Positions 41,925 through 52,452 of a stretch of 64,000 nucleotides of DNA are shown piece after piece (position 1 is the first letter of the stretch; every line of letters begins with the position of its first letter). This stretch comes from Bacteroidaceae bacterium (GTDB taxonomy: Bacteria > Bacteroidota > Bacteroidia > Bacteroidales > Bacteroidaceae). The stretch is taken from positions 1-64,000 of the forward strand of contig JAFNXL010000050.1 of the NCBI GenBank assembly GCA_017379075.1, read 5' to 3'. Both the position numbers and the translations under genes were made by a program. The notes under the pieces are model-generated. The model was not told where the DNA came from. It did no database searches and saw nothing but the letters and a program-made list of their open reading frames with translations.

Positions 41925-42377
41925 ATGAGGTTCACCGGTTCTACAGACGCAAAAGTTGACGAAAAAGGTCGTGTTTTCGTCCCCAGCAACTTCCGCAAAA
42001 TTTTGCAGAAGGAGGAAGTTGACGGGCTCATTTTGCGCAGGGATATCTTCCAACGATGCCTGGTACTCTTCCCAATCAATGTCTGGGATGCTCAAGTGGA
42101 TGCCATTACAGCACGGACAAACATGTTTAGCCGTGAAGGGCGTGATGCCTTGAGAAAATTTGTGGCAGGAGCAGAAAATGTTTCTATGGACAGCGGCGGG
42201 CGCATCCTTCTCCCCAAAAGGCTGCTCGAGGAAGCCGGAATAAAAAACGACGTCCGTTTTATCGGCGTGGACAACACCATAGAAATTTGGAGCAAACATG
42301 CTGCCGAAGAGTTGCTGAATGACTATGACGTTTTAGGCAACACACTGGAAACCATGATGAATGGTGAAAATGCTTAA
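41925..42377 (+). CDS. mraZ: Transcriptional regulator MraZ
   Basis: 150 residues from the ATG at 41925; the frame can open two codons earlier at a TTG. Two SpoVT/AbrB-like repeats are present, each with the conserved D-x-K-G-R / D-x-G-G-R core: TGSTDAKVDEKGRVFVPSNFR near residue 4 and VSMDSGGRILLPKRL near residue 85. MraZ forms rings that bind repeated TGGGN boxes in its own promoter and repress the dcw cluster. The repeats at 41863-41882 fit this. It is followed by rsmH after 20 bp. Confidence 0.93.
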   Translation: MRFTGSTDAKVDEKGRVFVPSNFRKILQKEEVDGLILRRDIFQRCLVLFPINVWDAQVDAITARTNMFSREGRDALRKFVAGAENVSMDSGGRILLPKRLLEEAGIKNDVRFIGVDNTIEIWSKHAAEELLNDYDVLGNTLETMMNGENA

Positions 42378-42397
42378 TTTAACTTTTCGTGATTGTT

Positions 42398-43312
42398 ATG
42401 AACTGTGCGACTTATCATATCCCCGTTTTATTGAATGAGACCATTGACGGTCTCAACATCCACCCAGATGGTGTCTATGTGGATTTGACATTTGGAGGGG
42501 GCGGACATAGCCGGGCCATTCTGGAAAAGTTGGGAGAAAACGGACGCCTATTCTCTTTTGACCAAGACCTGGATGCAATGAAAGGCGCATTCGAAGACTC
42601 CAGATTCCAGTTTGTCAGAAGCAACTTCCGTTTCATCAAAAACTGGATGATGTACTACAACATAGTTCAGGTTGATGGCATTTTGGCCGACTTGGGCGTC
42701 AGCAGCCACCACCTTGACACAGAAGACCGAGGTTTCAGCTTCAGATATGACGCTCCGCTTGACATGAGAATGAACCAGAAAGCGAACCTTACCGCCGAAA
42801 AGGTGCTGAACGAATATCCGGAAGAGCAACTGGCAAACATCCTTTTCCTCTATGGAGAGCTTAAGAGCAGCAGAAAGCTTGCTGCCGCAATCATAAAAAG
42901 CCGGAATACGCAACGCATCCAGACCACCGGTCAGCTTGCTGACATCCTGACCCCGCTTTTAAATGCCGCACACGAGAAAAAAGATCTGGCTCGGGTTTTC
43001 CAGGCGTTGCGAATTGAGGTAAACGGAGAGATGAACGCATTGCGGCAAATGCTATATGCAGCATCGGAACTGTTGCGGCCCAGCGGAAGGCTGGCCATAC
43101 TGACCTATCACTCCCTTGAGGACAGAATGGTCAAAAACATCATACGAACCGGCAACATTGAGGGAAAGAACGAAACCGACATCTTCGGACACAACCATGC
43201 TCCCCTGAAAGCCGTCCATCGTGGAGTAATCACCCCAAGTGAAGAAGAACTTACCGCCAACCCGAGAAGCAGGTCGGCAAAATTAAGAATCGCGGAAAAA
43301 GCAAATGACTGA
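42398..43312 (+). CDS. rsmH: 16S rRNA (cytosine1402-N4)-methyltransferase
   Basis: 304 residues from the ATG at 42398; a GTG lies three codons earlier. SAM-binding motif VDLTFGGGGHSRAILE near residue 26, then DQDLDAM, ILADLGVSSHHLD and the C-terminal SRSAKLRIAEK. It methylates C1402 in the ribosomal P site and is the usual second dcw gene. Its last eight bases overlap the next gene. Confidence 0.95.
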   Translation: MNCATYHIPVLLNETIDGLNIHPDGVYVDLTFGGGGHSRAILEKLGENGRLFSFDQDLDAMKGAFEDSRFQFVRSNFRFIKNWMMYYNIVQVDGILADLGVSSHHLDTEDRGFSFRYDAPLDMRMNQKANLTAEKVLNEYPEEQLANILFLYGELKSSRKLAAAIIKSRNTQRIQTTGQLADILTPLLNAAHEKKDLARVFQALRIEVNGEMNALRQMLYAASELLRPSGRLAILTYHSLEDRMVKNIIRTGNIEGKNETDIFGHNHAPLKAVHRGVITPSEEELTANPRSRSAKLRIAEKAND

Positions 43313-43763
43313 AAAGAAGATTGACAACCAGCCTTTGACAGAAGGCCTTGACGCCAACACGGCCCAACCGGCAAACATTGATTCCGCCGAAAACCGTAAG
43401 GCCAAAATCATCAGTTCCCTTCTCAATGACGAGGAAGGGGAAACTGAACTGCGGAATTACCGTTGGAAAGACCTGTTAATCATTGACGGACAATGGGTCC
43501 GCCGACAGATTGTCCTGATTCTGCTTATTGTCGGAGGTATCATTTTCTACATCACAAACCGCTATCAAGCGCAAAAAGACATCATAGAACTTGTCCAACT
43601 GCAAAACGAGTTAAAAGACATGAAGTTCCGTGTGCTGACACGAAGCAGCGAACTCACACTCAAAACAAGACAAAGCGAATTAGAACACCAACTCAAAAAT
43701 CTGGGAGACAGCACCTTGCTGCCAACCAATGAAGCGCCATTCATCATCAAGAAGAACGATTAA
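43305..43763 (+). CDS. ftsL: FtsL-like cell-division protein
   Basis: 152 residues. A polar N-terminal tail of about 65 residues precedes a single membrane span (IVLILLIVGGIIFYITNRY, near 68-86). A periplasmic coiled coil follows (QKDIIELVQLQNELKDMKFRVLTRSSELTLKTRQSELEHQLKNL). Sequence identity to E. coli FtsL cannot be claimed, but the topology and the position between rsmH and ftsI are those of FtsL, which links FtsQ to the FtsW-FtsI synthase. The cytoplasmic tail is longer than in E. coli. Confidence 0.82.
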   Translation: MTEKKIDNQPLTEGLDANTAQPANIDSAENRKAKIISSLLNDEEGETELRNYRWKDLLIIDGQWVRRQIVLILLIVGGIIFYITNRYQAQKDIIELVQLQNELKDMKFRVLTRSSELTLKTRQSELEHQLKNLGDSTLLPTNEAPFIIKKND

Positions 43764-43766
43764 AAC

Positions 43767-45878
43767 ATGAAGCCCGACAACAACTCTACCGGCAGATACC
43801 GGTTTCTCTTCATTATAATATGCCTGGCTGCCTGCTATATTTTAGGGACAGCCTTGCAGACCATGTTGTCGCCACAAAAGGACTATTGGGTAACGGTTGG
43901 TAAGCGATTCACAAAGGAGAACTTGCCCATACCAGCCAATAGAGGCAACCTTTTGGCAAGTGACGGGCAATTGTTGGCTGGTTCCATCCCCGAGTTCCGT
44001 CTGTACATGGACTATGTTGTCATTGATGCCGACAGCACAGCCCGCGTCAAAGCCCAGCATTGGAGAGATTCGGCGTTCAAGCACGACATCGACAGCATAG
44101 CGACCGGACTGGCAAAGATTTTCCCCGACAAGAACAAAGCATGGTTCAAAAAAAGGCTGGAAGACGGAAAGAAGCTTAGAAGGCACGCATGGCGCATTTA
44201 CCCAAAAAACGCAACCTACATTCAATTACAAGAATGTAAAAAGTTGCCGTTGTTGCGCGAGACTAGCCTCAAAGGCGGTTTCTACACGGAAGAAATCATC
44301 CAACGCAAAAAGCCATTCGGCTCCTTAGCCTCACGAACCATTGGTGATCTCTGGCGAGATTCCAATGGCGCCAAATGCGGACTGGAGTTGAGTTTCGACA
44401 GCATTTTGCGAGGAAAGCCCGGCATTGGCCATAGCACAAAAGTGCGCAACAGAAGAATCCGTTTCATTGACAGGGAACCACAAAACGGCCACGACCTAGT
44501 GACCACGATTGATGTTAACATTCAAGACGTGGCAGAAAAAGCCATGCGAAAGATGCTGACCAGCCTTGACGGCACAGAAATCGGCATCGCAATGGTTATG
44601 GAAGTTGCCACCGGAGACATAAAAGCCATTGTGAACCTGAGCAGATCCAACGACGGTAAATTCTATGAAATGAAGAACAACGCCGTCAGCGACCTCATGG
44701 AGCCGGGCTCAACCTTCAAGACGGCAAGTATAATGGTTGGACTTGAAGACGGAAAAATAAAAAAGAACGAAACAGTTGACTGTACTGGAGGTACCTACCC
44801 CATGCATGGAAGAACCATGAGGGACCACAACTGGCGAAAAGGCGGATATGGCACTCTGACTGTAAGCGAGATTTTGGAGCAAAGTTCCAACATTGGTGTC
44901 AGTCGTCTGATTGACAGGGCCTACCACAATTCTCCACAAAAATATGTCGACGGTCTGAAAGACCTTGGCGTTGGAGTTCCATTAGACCTCCCATTTGTAG
45001 GAAAAGGAGAGCCCATCATCCCGCAGCCAAACAGCAAAAAAAGATATTGGAGCAAAACCGACCTGGCATGGATGAGTATCGGCTATGTAACCCAACTTAC
45101 CCCAATACATACCCTTACTTTCTATAATGGCATTGCCAACAACGGCCGTATGGTAAAACCCCGTTTTGTCAAAGCAGAAAAAGACAATGGCATTGTAGTC
45201 CGCGAATTCCCGACGGAAGTCATCAGGGAAAGAATGTGCAGTCAGCACACATTGGATGACATCCATGACATTCTGGAGAAAGTCGTAAGCAAAGGTCTGG
45301 GTAAAAGAGCTGGAAATGGAGGTAAGTTATTCAAGGTGAGCGGAAAAACCGGTACGGCACAAATGGCGCAAGCTGGAGGAAAAGGCTATCATAGCGGAAC
45401 GCCCAGATATATGGTCAGCTTTTGCGGATATTATCCTTCCGAAGCGCCTAAATACAGTACCATTGTCTGTATTGTCAAAAAAGGCTTGCCTGCATCGGGT
45501 GGTCTGCATTGCGGCCCCGTTTTCAGCGAAATATCACAATATGTCATGTCAAAAGGTGTGCTTCGCGACCCGAAAGACGCTGCGGACAGCACCTCTGTAT
45601 TCACAGCAGACATAGCTCCAGGTAATGAAGAAGGTGCAAAATTGCTGGTTGAGCATCTGAATTTAAATGACAAGAACGCCCTTCCTGAGGTGTCAGATTC
45701 AGTCAAGGCAAACGAAGTTCCTAATGTTATTGGCATGGGAGCAAAAAGCGCCATTCATGCGCTCAGAGCAAAAAAACTTAATGTGAAGGTGAAAGGCACC
45801 GGAAAGGTCGTTTCACAAAGTATGGCCCCAGGCAGCACCTTCAAAGCCGGACAAACCATTAGTCTGAAACTCGAATAA
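43767..45878 (+). CDS. ftsI: Septal penicillin-binding protein (class B) with PASTA domain
   Basis: 703 residues. One N-terminal membrane span (FLFIIICLAACYILGTALQT), a pedestal domain starting with PANRGNLLASDG, and a transpeptidase domain with Ser315 in STFK (nucleophile), Ser373-Ser374-Asn375 (SxN) and Lys527-Thr-Gly (KTG). A single PASTA domain closes the protein (NEVPNVIGMGAKSAIHALRAKK through KAGQTISLKLE). It crosslinks septal peptidoglycan together with FtsW, encoded four genes later. It follows ftsL by 3 bp. Confidence 0.93.
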   Translation: MKPDNNSTGRYRFLFIIICLAACYILGTALQTMLSPQKDYWVTVGKRFTKENLPIPANRGNLLASDGQLLAGSIPEFRLYMDYVVIDADSTARVKAQHWRDSAFKHDIDSIATGLAKIFPDKNKAWFKKRLEDGKKLRRHAWRIYPKNATYIQLQECKKLPLLRETSLKGGFYTEEIIQRKKPFGSLASRTIGDLWRDSNGAKCGLELSFDSILRGKPGIGHSTKVRNRRIRFIDREPQNGHDLVTTIDVNIQDVAEKAMRKMLTSLDGTEIGIAMVMEVATGDIKAIVNLSRSNDGKFYEMKNNAVSDLMEPGSTFKTASIMVGLEDGKIKKNETVDCTGGTYPMHGRTMRDHNWRKGGYGTLTVSEILEQSSNIGVSRLIDRAYHNSPQKYVDGLKDLGVGVPLDLPFVGKGEPIIPQPNSKKRYWSKTDLAWMSIGYVTQLTPIHTLTFYNGIANNGRMVKPRFVKAEKDNGIVVREFPTEVIRERMCSQHTLDDIHDILEKVVSKGLGKRAGNGGKLFKVSGKTGTAQMAQAGGKGYHSGTPRYMVSFCGYYPSEAPKYSTIVCIVKKGLPASGGLHCGPVFSEISQYVMSKGVLRDPKDAADSTSVFTADIAPGNEEGAKLLVEHLNLNDKNALPEVSDSVKANEVPNVIGMGAKSAIHALRAKKLNVKVKGTGKVVSQSMAPGSTFKAGQTISLKLE

Positions 45879-45902
45879 GCAAAAAGACGTAAGAGTCATA
45901 TT

Positions 45903-45926
45903 ATATAATATATAAATAAGGTATAT
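45903..45926 (+). repeat. Intercistronic AT-rich hairpin element, variant before murE
   Basis: TTATAT-AAT-ATATAA forms a 6-bp stem just upstream of ATAAGGTATAT and the murE start. It differs from the other copies by small insertions. AAGG at 45918-45921 is 5 nt from the ATG, a good ribosome-binding position. Confidence 0.6.
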
Positions 45927-47378
45927 ATGAACATTGAACAACTGATAACAAAGAGCAAACCGCTATCAATTATAGGGCAAGCCGACATTGAGATTAACGG
46001 TCTCGAGATAGATTCCCGAAAAATTCTTCCGGGCAAAGCATTCGTTGCAATCCGAGGAACCCAAACAGACGGCCACAACTTCATTTCCAAAGCCATTGAG
46101 TTAGGAGCCACGGCTATTGTCTGTGAACAACTTCCATCTGTTTTGTCAGACAATGTCGTATATATACAATACCAGTCAACTGAAAAAGTAGTTGGACAAC
46201 TGGCCACAAACTTTTATGGAAACCCCACTTCTAAAATCAAATTAGTTGGCGTAACTGGCACAAATGGAAAAACCACCATTGCCACTCTTTTATATCAGAT
46301 TTTCAGAAGATTAGGATATAAATGCGGTCTGTGCAGCACCGTATGCAATTACATTGACGGCACACCGATTCCCACAGAATGTACTACCCCTGACCCCATT
46401 ACACTGAACGCCCTACTGGGAAGAATGGCCGACGAGGGGTGTGATTATGCATTCATTGAAGTCAGCAGCCACAGCGTTTCACAACATCGTATTGGAGGTT
46501 TGACCTTTGCTGGTGGTATTTTTACAAATCTGACACAAGACCATTTGGACTACCACCAGACATTCGAAAACTATCGTGACGCCAAAAAAGCATTCTTCGA
46601 CTCATTGCCTGCAAGCGCTTTCGCCATAACCAACACCGATGACAAAAACGGGTTGTTCATGACGCAAAACACAAAGGCGAGAATAAAAAGCTATTCACTG
46701 AAAAACGCCTCTGACTACAAGGCAAAAATTCTTGAAGAAAGTTTTGAGGGCATGAGTCTGGAAATTGACGGGCAAGAGGTTTTTGTCCAATTTGTCGGCC
46801 GATTCAACGCCAGCAATCTTCTTGCCGCATACGGAGCTTTGTGCCAGCTGGGCGTAGACTCCCAAGAGGCTTTGATTCAACTCAGTGCCGCAACACCTGT
46901 TAACGGACGTTTTGAAGCGATACGTTCCAAAGAGGGCGTTACGGCGATAGTTGATTACGCACATACTCCAGACGCATTAGCCAATGTACTTTCAACAATA
47001 AATGAAGTACTGCGGAACAGAGGAAAATGTTGGACTGTATGCGGTGCCGGCGGAAATCGTGATAAAGGGAAACGTCCGCTGATGGCACAAGAAGCATACA
47101 AACAAAGCGACCATGTCATCATCACAAGCGACAATCCAAGATTTGAAGATCCACAAGATATCATCAATGACATGCTTGACGGACTTGACAAAGAGCAACG
47201 TCGTCATGTGATTTCCATCGTAGACCGAAAAGAAGCCATACGCACTGCCTGCATGATGGCAAAACCAGGCGATGTGATTCTTGTGGCAGGAAAAGGCCAC
47301 GAAGATTATCAGATTATTCAAGGCACAAAATATCATTTTGACGACCACGAAGTTATTTGCGAAGCTTTTAATTTGTAA
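45927..47378 (+). CDS. murE: UDP-MurNAc-L-Ala-D-Glu:meso-diaminopimelate ligase
   Basis: 483 residues. ATP-binding [19 protein letters not shown] near residue 108, then a conserved [13 protein letters not shown]. The specificity motif DNPR (Asp402-Arg405) indicates addition of meso-diaminopimelate rather than lysine, so the peptidoglycan should be DAP-type. It is the cytoplasmic third amino-acid addition step. murF, which normally follows, is not in this cluster. Confidence 0.95.
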   Translation: MNIEQLITKSKPLSIIGQADIEINGLEIDSRKILPGKAFVAIRGTQTDGHNFISKAIELGATAIVCEQLPSVLSDNVVYIQYQSTEKVVGQLATNFYGNPTSKIKLVGVTGTNGKTTIATLLYQIFRRLGYKCGLCSTVCNYIDGTPIPTECTTPDPITLNALLGRMADEGCDYAFIEVSSHSVSQHRIGGLTFAGGIFTNLTQDHLDYHQTFENYRDAKKAFFDSLPASAFAITNTDDKNGLFMTQNTKARIKSYSLKNASDYKAKILEESFEGMSLEIDGQEVFVQFVGRFNASNLLAAYGALCQLGVDSQEALIQLSAATPVNGRFEAIRSKEGVTAIVDYAHTPDALANVLSTINEVLRNRGKCWTVCGAGGNRDKGKRPLMAQEAYKQSDHVIITSDNPRFEDPQDIINDMLDGLDKEQRRHVISIVDRKEAIRTACMMAKPGDVILVAGKGHEDYQIIQGTKYHFDDHEVICEAFNL

Positions 47379-47389
47379 CATTCACCAAC

Positions 47390-48655
47390 ATGCTATATTA
47401 TCTTTTTAGATATCTCGAAGAATTTGGAATTCCCGGAAGCGGAATGTGGCAATACATTTCGTTCCGTTCTTTGCTCACGCTCATCTTGAGTTTGCTCATA
47501 TCCATGTGGTTCGGCGAACGGTTTATACGCTGGATGAAAGCGCATGGAGGAAACGAAGCCCAGCGCGACGCAAGCATTGATCCTTATGGTGTAGAGAAAA
47601 AAGGTGTGCCCACAATGGGAGGAATTATCATTGTGGTAGCAACTGTAGTACCCTGTCTTTTATTAGGGCGACTCCGCAACATCTACATGCTCATCATGCT
47701 GGTAACTACACTTTGGCTGGCCTTTATCGGTTTCATGGATGATTACATCAAGATGAAAAAGACCAAAGACGGCCTACGCCCCATATTCAAGCTGGCAGGA
47801 CAGGCCATTTTAGGTCTCGTGGTCGGACTTACGCTTTGGCTTAGTCCAGATGCGGTTATCCGAGAAAACATCACGACAAAGAAAGTGGCCGGCACAGAAG
47901 TTGTCGTTCACAAAAGCGACCCCGTAAAGAGTACCATAACCACAATTCCGTTTGTCAAGAACAACAATCTCAGTTATGCCAACATTATGAGTTTCTGCGG
48001 CAAGTACAAGAATGCCGCAGGGTGGATTCTGTTCGTCTTTGTCACTACATTCGTTGTGATGGCGGTGAGCAACGGAAGTAACATGAATGACGGAATGGAC
48101 GGAATGTGTGCCGGAAACTCTGCAATCATCGCTTTAGCGTTAGGAATACTCGCCTATGTAAGCAGCCACATCCAAATGGCCAGCTACCTCAATATCATGT
48201 TTATACCTGGTTCAGAAGAACTTGTAATCTTCTTGTGCGCGTTTGTCGGAGCCCTCATCGGTTTTCTTTGGTACAACGCCTACCCTGCTCAAGTCTTTAT
48301 GGGCGACACAGGAAGCCTTACCATTGGTGGCATTATCGCCGTTGTGGCAATCATCATACACAAAGAACTGATGCTTCCAATTCTCTGCTTTGTGTTCTTT
48401 ATTGAAAGTGTCAGCGTTATCCTTCAAACCCAATATGCGAAAATGGGAAACAAACGTGGGCAAAAATGGCGTGTATTCAAACGGGCACCCATTCATGATG
48501 CTTTCAGAATAAAACCAGGCCAACTTCCCGCTGACTTCAAAATTCTCATAAATTGGCCACAAGGATGTTGGTTGGAATCAAAGATCACAACACGATTTTG
48601 GATAATCACCATCATGCTTGCGGCATTGGCCATTGTAACACTGAAAATAAGATAA
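47390..48655 (+). CDS. mraY: Phospho-MurNAc-pentapeptide translocase
   Basis: 421 residues with about ten membrane spans. It transfers phospho-MurNAc-pentapeptide to undecaprenyl phosphate, giving lipid I. Conserved features are KKGVPTMGGIIIV, the Asp-rich FMDDYIKM and NGSNMNDGMDGMCAGNS, and the late HxxH-like RAPIHDAFR. It is about 60 residues longer than E. coli MraY owing to a soluble insertion near residues 160-200 (ENITTKKVAGTEVVVHKSDP...), which is usual for Bacteroidetes. Confidence 0.95.
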   Translation: MLYYLFRYLEEFGIPGSGMWQYISFRSLLTLILSLLISMWFGERFIRWMKAHGGNEAQRDASIDPYGVEKKGVPTMGGIIIVVATVVPCLLLGRLRNIYMLIMLVTTLWLAFIGFMDDYIKMKKTKDGLRPIFKLAGQAILGLVVGLTLWLSPDAVIRENITTKKVAGTEVVVHKSDPVKSTITTIPFVKNNNLSYANIMSFCGKYKNAAGWILFVFVTTFVVMAVSNGSNMNDGMDGMCAGNSAIIALALGILAYVSSHIQMASYLNIMFIPGSEELVIFLCAFVGALIGFLWYNAYPAQVFMGDTGSLTIGGIIAVVAIIIHKELMLPILCFVFFIESVSVILQTQYAKMGNKRGQKWRVFKRAPIHDAFRIKPGQLPADFKILINWPQGCWLESKITTRFWIITIMLAALAIVTLKIR

Positions 48656-48663
48656 CAAGATAT

Positions 48664-50001
48664 ATGAAGAAGAGAATCGTCGTTTTAGGTGCAGGAGAAA
48701 GTGGAGTGGGCGCAGCCATCTTGTCCTTAAAGAAAGGATTTGATGTTTTTGTCAGCGACATGGGTCCCATTAAACCCCGATATAAAGAGATGCTTAACCA
48801 GCATGACATTATGTGGGAAGAAAAGCAACACACTCGCGAATACATTCTGAATGCCGATGAAGTGGTAAAAAGTCCGGGTATTCCAGACAAATCCCCCATA
48901 ATCGTTGAAATAAAAGCTGCAGGAATCCCTATTATCAGCGAAATAGAACTTGCCGGACGATATACAAATGCCAAAATGATTTGTATCACCGGCTCAAACG
49001 GAAAGACCACCACAACAAGCCTCATTTACCACATCTTTAAAAATGCAGGTTACAATGTCGGACTTGCCGGGAACATCGGGCATAGTTTGGCATTACAAAT
49101 AGCAGAGGGTAGAGATTACGACTACTACATCATAGAGCTTAGCAGTTTCCAACTGGATAACATGTATGAGTTCCGGGCAAACATTGCCATTTTGCTTAAC
49201 ATAACGCCCGACCATTTGGACCGTTATGACTATGACATGCAGAACTATACTGATTCCAAAATGCGCATTTTGCAAAACCAGACAGAAGACGACACCCTTG
49301 TCTACTGGGCAGATGACCCCATTATCAAGAAGGAATTGGAAAAATATGGTATCAAGGCTCAAAAATGCCCATTCAGCATTTTAGAAAAAAATGGAATGAT
49401 TGGCTATATTGAGGACAAACAATACGTCATTGAACGCCCCACTCCTTTCAACATGGAACAGGAAGAATTGAGTCTAACCGGCAAACATAACTTATACAAT
49501 AGCCTTGCTGCCGGCATAGCTGCACATATCAGCGGCATCAAAGATGAGTCGTTACGTAAAAGCCTGAGTAGTTTTGAGGGTGTTGAACACCGCCTGGAAA
49601 AAGTAGCCCGTGTGGGTGGCGTACAATATATAAATGACTCCAAGGCCACCAATGTAGATGCATGCTGGTATGCTCTTGATAGCATGACTTCTCCAACCAT
49701 TCTTATTATAGGCGGTCTGGACAAAGGGAACGATTACGATGCAATTATTCCGCTTATAAAAGAAAAATGCGCGGGACTTGTATATTTGGGAGCAGACAAT
49801 AGCAAACTCCATGCCACATTTGACAATTTAGGAATTCCCGTTGCAGATACACACAGCATGGAAGAGTGTGTAGAAGCCTGCCGACAAATGGCAAAGCCTG
49901 GATACAATGTATTATTAAGCCCTTGCTGTGCCAGCTTCGACTTATTCAAAAACATGGAAGACCGGGGTGAGCAGTTTAAAGATTTGGTCAGAAAGTTATA
50001 A
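48664..50001 (+). CDS. murD: UDP-MurNAc-L-alanine:D-glutamate ligase
   Basis: 445 residues from the ATG at 48664; an upstream extension into mraY is not credible because MKKRIVVLGAGESGVG is the family N terminus. ATP-binding CITGSNGKTTTTSLIYHIF near residue 105, NITPDHLDRYD and the C-terminal LLSPCCASFDLFKNMEDRGEQF are diagnostic. It adds D-glutamate in the cytoplasm. It starts 8 bp after mraY. Confidence 0.95.
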   Translation: MKKRIVVLGAGESGVGAAILSLKKGFDVFVSDMGPIKPRYKEMLNQHDIMWEEKQHTREYILNADEVVKSPGIPDKSPIIVEIKAAGIPIISEIELAGRYTNAKMICITGSNGKTTTTSLIYHIFKNAGYNVGLAGNIGHSLALQIAEGRDYDYYIIELSSFQLDNMYEFRANIAILLNITPDHLDRYDYDMQNYTDSKMRILQNQTEDDTLVYWADDPIIKKELEKYGIKAQKCPFSILEKNGMIGYIEDKQYVIERPTPFNMEQEELSLTGKHNLYNSLAAGIAAHISGIKDESLRKSLSSFEGVEHRLEKVARVGGVQYINDSKATNVDACWYALDSMTSPTILIIGGLDKGNDYDAIIPLIKEKCAGLVYLGADNSKLHATFDNLGIPVADTHSMEECVEACRQMAKPGYNVLLSPCCASFDLFKNMEDRGEQFKDLVRKL

Positions 50002-50031
50002 ACATTAAGAAAACAGCATAAGAAAACAAAT

Positions 50032-51306
50032 ATGACATTCAGCCGACAAACATTTGCCGAAAAAGGAATACTACAAGGCGATACGGTAGTATGGATGATA
50101 TTCATATTCCTCTGTCTCACTTCCATCATCGAAGTGTACAGTGCTTGTAGCACCATGAGCTATGAATCCGGAAGATATTGGGCACCAGTCGTAGAACACG
50201 GAGCCTATGTATTAATGGGTTTTATCTTAACATGGGTCATCCACCTCATTCCTTTCAGGCATTTCAAAATCCTTTCTGTCTTAGGACTACATTTCTTTGC
50301 ATACCCGTTATTGGTAATGGCCCTTTTTACTGCAAAGATCAATGACGCGGGCAGATGGGTTACCATTGGTGGAAAAACCATTCAGCCTTCTGAGTTTGCA
50401 AAAATTGCGCTTGTTGGGTTTGTCGCATTTGTTCTTGCCAGTTTCCGCAATGAGAAAGGTGTCAGCGAAAAGGCATTCAGGCTTGTAGCTTTAGAAATAC
50501 TGGTAACACTCTGTCTTATTGTAACAGAAAACGCATCAACAGCTGGCATTATATTTTTAGTGATGTTAGGCATATTGTTCTATGCACAAGCGCCTAAAAA
50601 ATATCTAGCTTGGATTGTTGGTGCGATGCTGGCTGGCGGTATTGCTATTGCTACAGCACTGACGCTTATCAACGATGAAGCATTAGCGAAAATGGATGTG
50701 TCTGAAAATCCCATACTCCACCGTGTCCCCACTTGGGTAAACCGAGTAAAAGGGTATGAACGTCCAGCAGACCCAAAAGATTACAACATACACGACAATC
50801 TTCAGGTTACTCATGCAAAAATTGCAATTGCCACTTGTGGGATAACAGGAAAAGGACCTGGTAATTCAGTAGAGCGCGACTATCTTCCACAAGCGTATTC
50901 TGATTTCATCTATGCCATCATCATTGAGGAAGGTGGTATATTCTTGGGTGTTTTCGTGATGTCATTATACCTGCTACTTATGTGGCGAGCCATGAAAATC
51001 GCCAAAAACAGCAAGTCTCTTTTTGCCGCCTATCTGGTCATGGGGCTAGCATTAATGATGGTTGTACAAGCCATGATTAACATGGCTGTTGCCGTTGGTG
51101 CATTTCCAGTAACAGGACAGCCCCTTCCATTGATTAGCCGTGGAGGAACATCGACATTTGTTAATTGTGCATACATCGGAATGATACTTAGCGTCAGCCA
51201 TTACGGCAAAAAGAAGAAGAAGAAAAGGAAAGACAATCCCGTCATGCCAAATGAAGCTGAACAAACAGAGGCTGTTATTTTAGTAGAAGAAAAACAAAAG
51301 TTATAA
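50032..51306 (+). CDS. ftsW: Septal peptidoglycan polymerase FtsW (SEDS family)
   Basis: 424 residues with about ten membrane spans. SEDS signatures: VTIGGKTIQPSEFAKIALV near residue 105, the extracellular Asp-containing loop (EALAKMDVSENPILHRVPTWVNR), YSDFIYAIIIEEGG and the C-terminal GQPLPLISRGGTS. A Lys-rich cytoplasmic tail follows (GKKKKKKRKDN). It polymerises lipid II glycan chains with FtsI at the septum. Confidence 0.94.
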   Translation: MTFSRQTFAEKGILQGDTVVWMIFIFLCLTSIIEVYSACSTMSYESGRYWAPVVEHGAYVLMGFILTWVIHLIPFRHFKILSVLGLHFFAYPLLVMALFTAKINDAGRWVTIGGKTIQPSEFAKIALVGFVAFVLASFRNEKGVSEKAFRLVALEILVTLCLIVTENASTAGIIFLVMLGILFYAQAPKKYLAWIVGAMLAGGIAIATALTLINDEALAKMDVSENPILHRVPTWVNRVKGYERPADPKDYNIHDNLQVTHAKIAIATCGITGKGPGNSVERDYLPQAYSDFIYAIIIEEGGIFLGVFVMSLYLLLMWRAMKIAKNSKSLFAAYLVMGLALMMVVQAMINMAVAVGAFPVTGQPLPLISRGGTSTFVNCAYIGMILSVSHYGKKKKKKRKDNPVMPNEAEQTEAVILVEEKQKL

Positions 51307-51320
51307 TAGGAATAATCATA

Positions 51321-52439
51321 ATGCAAGAACTGCGAGTCATCATAAGTGGAGGAGGCACGGGAGGTCACATTTTCCCTGCTATCAGCATAGCCAATGCTTT
51401 AAAAGAATTGCGTCCTAACACGCAGATTCTTTTTATCGGTGCCAAAGACCGCATGGAAATGCAACGCATTCCGGCTGCCGGTTACGACATTGTCGGCTTA
51501 CCAATTCGCGGACTTATACGTCCGTTATGGAAACCTGGCAATATCGGCATTTTGTTCGATTTCATCAAAAGTAAACATTTGGCAAAGAAATACATCAAAA
51601 AGTTCCGACCAAATGTAGCCGTTGGTGTTGGAGGTTATGCCAGTTCTGCAACATTAAATGCTGCATACGAATTAGGAATTCCTTGTCTAATACAAGAGCA
51701 AAACAGCTTTGCTGGGCTTACCAACAAATCATTGGCACAAAAGGCTAAAAAAATATGTGTGGCCTACGAAGGAATGGAACGTTTCTTTCCAAAAGAGAAC
51801 ATCATGCTCACGGGCAATCCTGTTCGTCAGAATTTACTCAATGAGAACCTTATTGTTGAAGAATGCCGTAAAAACTTTGGACTCAGTCCTGAGTTACCAA
51901 CGCTTTTGATTATTGGCGGAAGCCTGGGAGCGCGCACAATCAATGAGAGCATACTTTCTCATTACGAAGAGATTTCACAAGCTCCTATTCAAGTCATTTG
52001 GCAAACCGGAGGTTACTATTACGAACACATAAAAAAGGAAATCAGCAAAAAATCTCCTGCCTCTAACATTGTGGTAAAAGATTTCATTTCCAATATGGAT
52101 CAAGCATATAAAGCTGCGGACCTTGTCGTATCCAGAGCCGGAGCAAGTAGTATTAGCGAACTATGCCTTTTGGGCAAACCATCCATATTAGTTCCAAGTC
52201 CTAATGTGGCAGAAGACCATCAAACACATAACGCCATGGCATTGGTCAATCAAAATGCAGCTTTAATGGTACGCGATGCTGAAGCCAACCAAAAACTGGT
52301 TGCAATTGCCTTGGAGACTTTGCAGAACAACACATTACTCTGCACGCTTGGACAAAATGCCAGCAAAATGGCATACAAAGATTCGGCATTGACAATCGCA
52401 AAAGAAGTGATAAAATTGGCACAAGAGAACAACAAATAA
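51321..52439 (+). CDS. murG: UDP-GlcNAc:undecaprenyl-PP-MurNAc-pentapeptide transferase
   Basis: 372 residues, a GT28 glycosyltransferase converting lipid I to lipid II at the inner membrane face. N-terminal ISGGGTGGHIFPAISIANAL, VGVGGYASSATLNAA and the donor-binding region VVSRAGASSISELCLLGKPSILVPSPNVAEDHQTHNA are present. It begins 14 bp after ftsW. Confidence 0.95.
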   Translation: MQELRVIISGGGTGGHIFPAISIANALKELRPNTQILFIGAKDRMEMQRIPAAGYDIVGLPIRGLIRPLWKPGNIGILFDFIKSKHLAKKYIKKFRPNVAVGVGGYASSATLNAAYELGIPCLIQEQNSFAGLTNKSLAQKAKKICVAYEGMERFFPKENIMLTGNPVRQNLLNENLIVEECRKNFGLSPELPTLLIIGGSLGARTINESILSHYEEISQAPIQVIWQTGGYYYEHIKKEISKKSPASNIVVKDFISNMDQAYKAADLVVSRAGASSISELCLLGKPSILVPSPNVAEDHQTHNAMALVNQNAALMVRDAEANQKLVAIALETLQNNTLLCTLGQNASKMAYKDSALTIAKEVIKLAQENNK

Positions 52440-52452
52440 AAAAGGGTAAAGG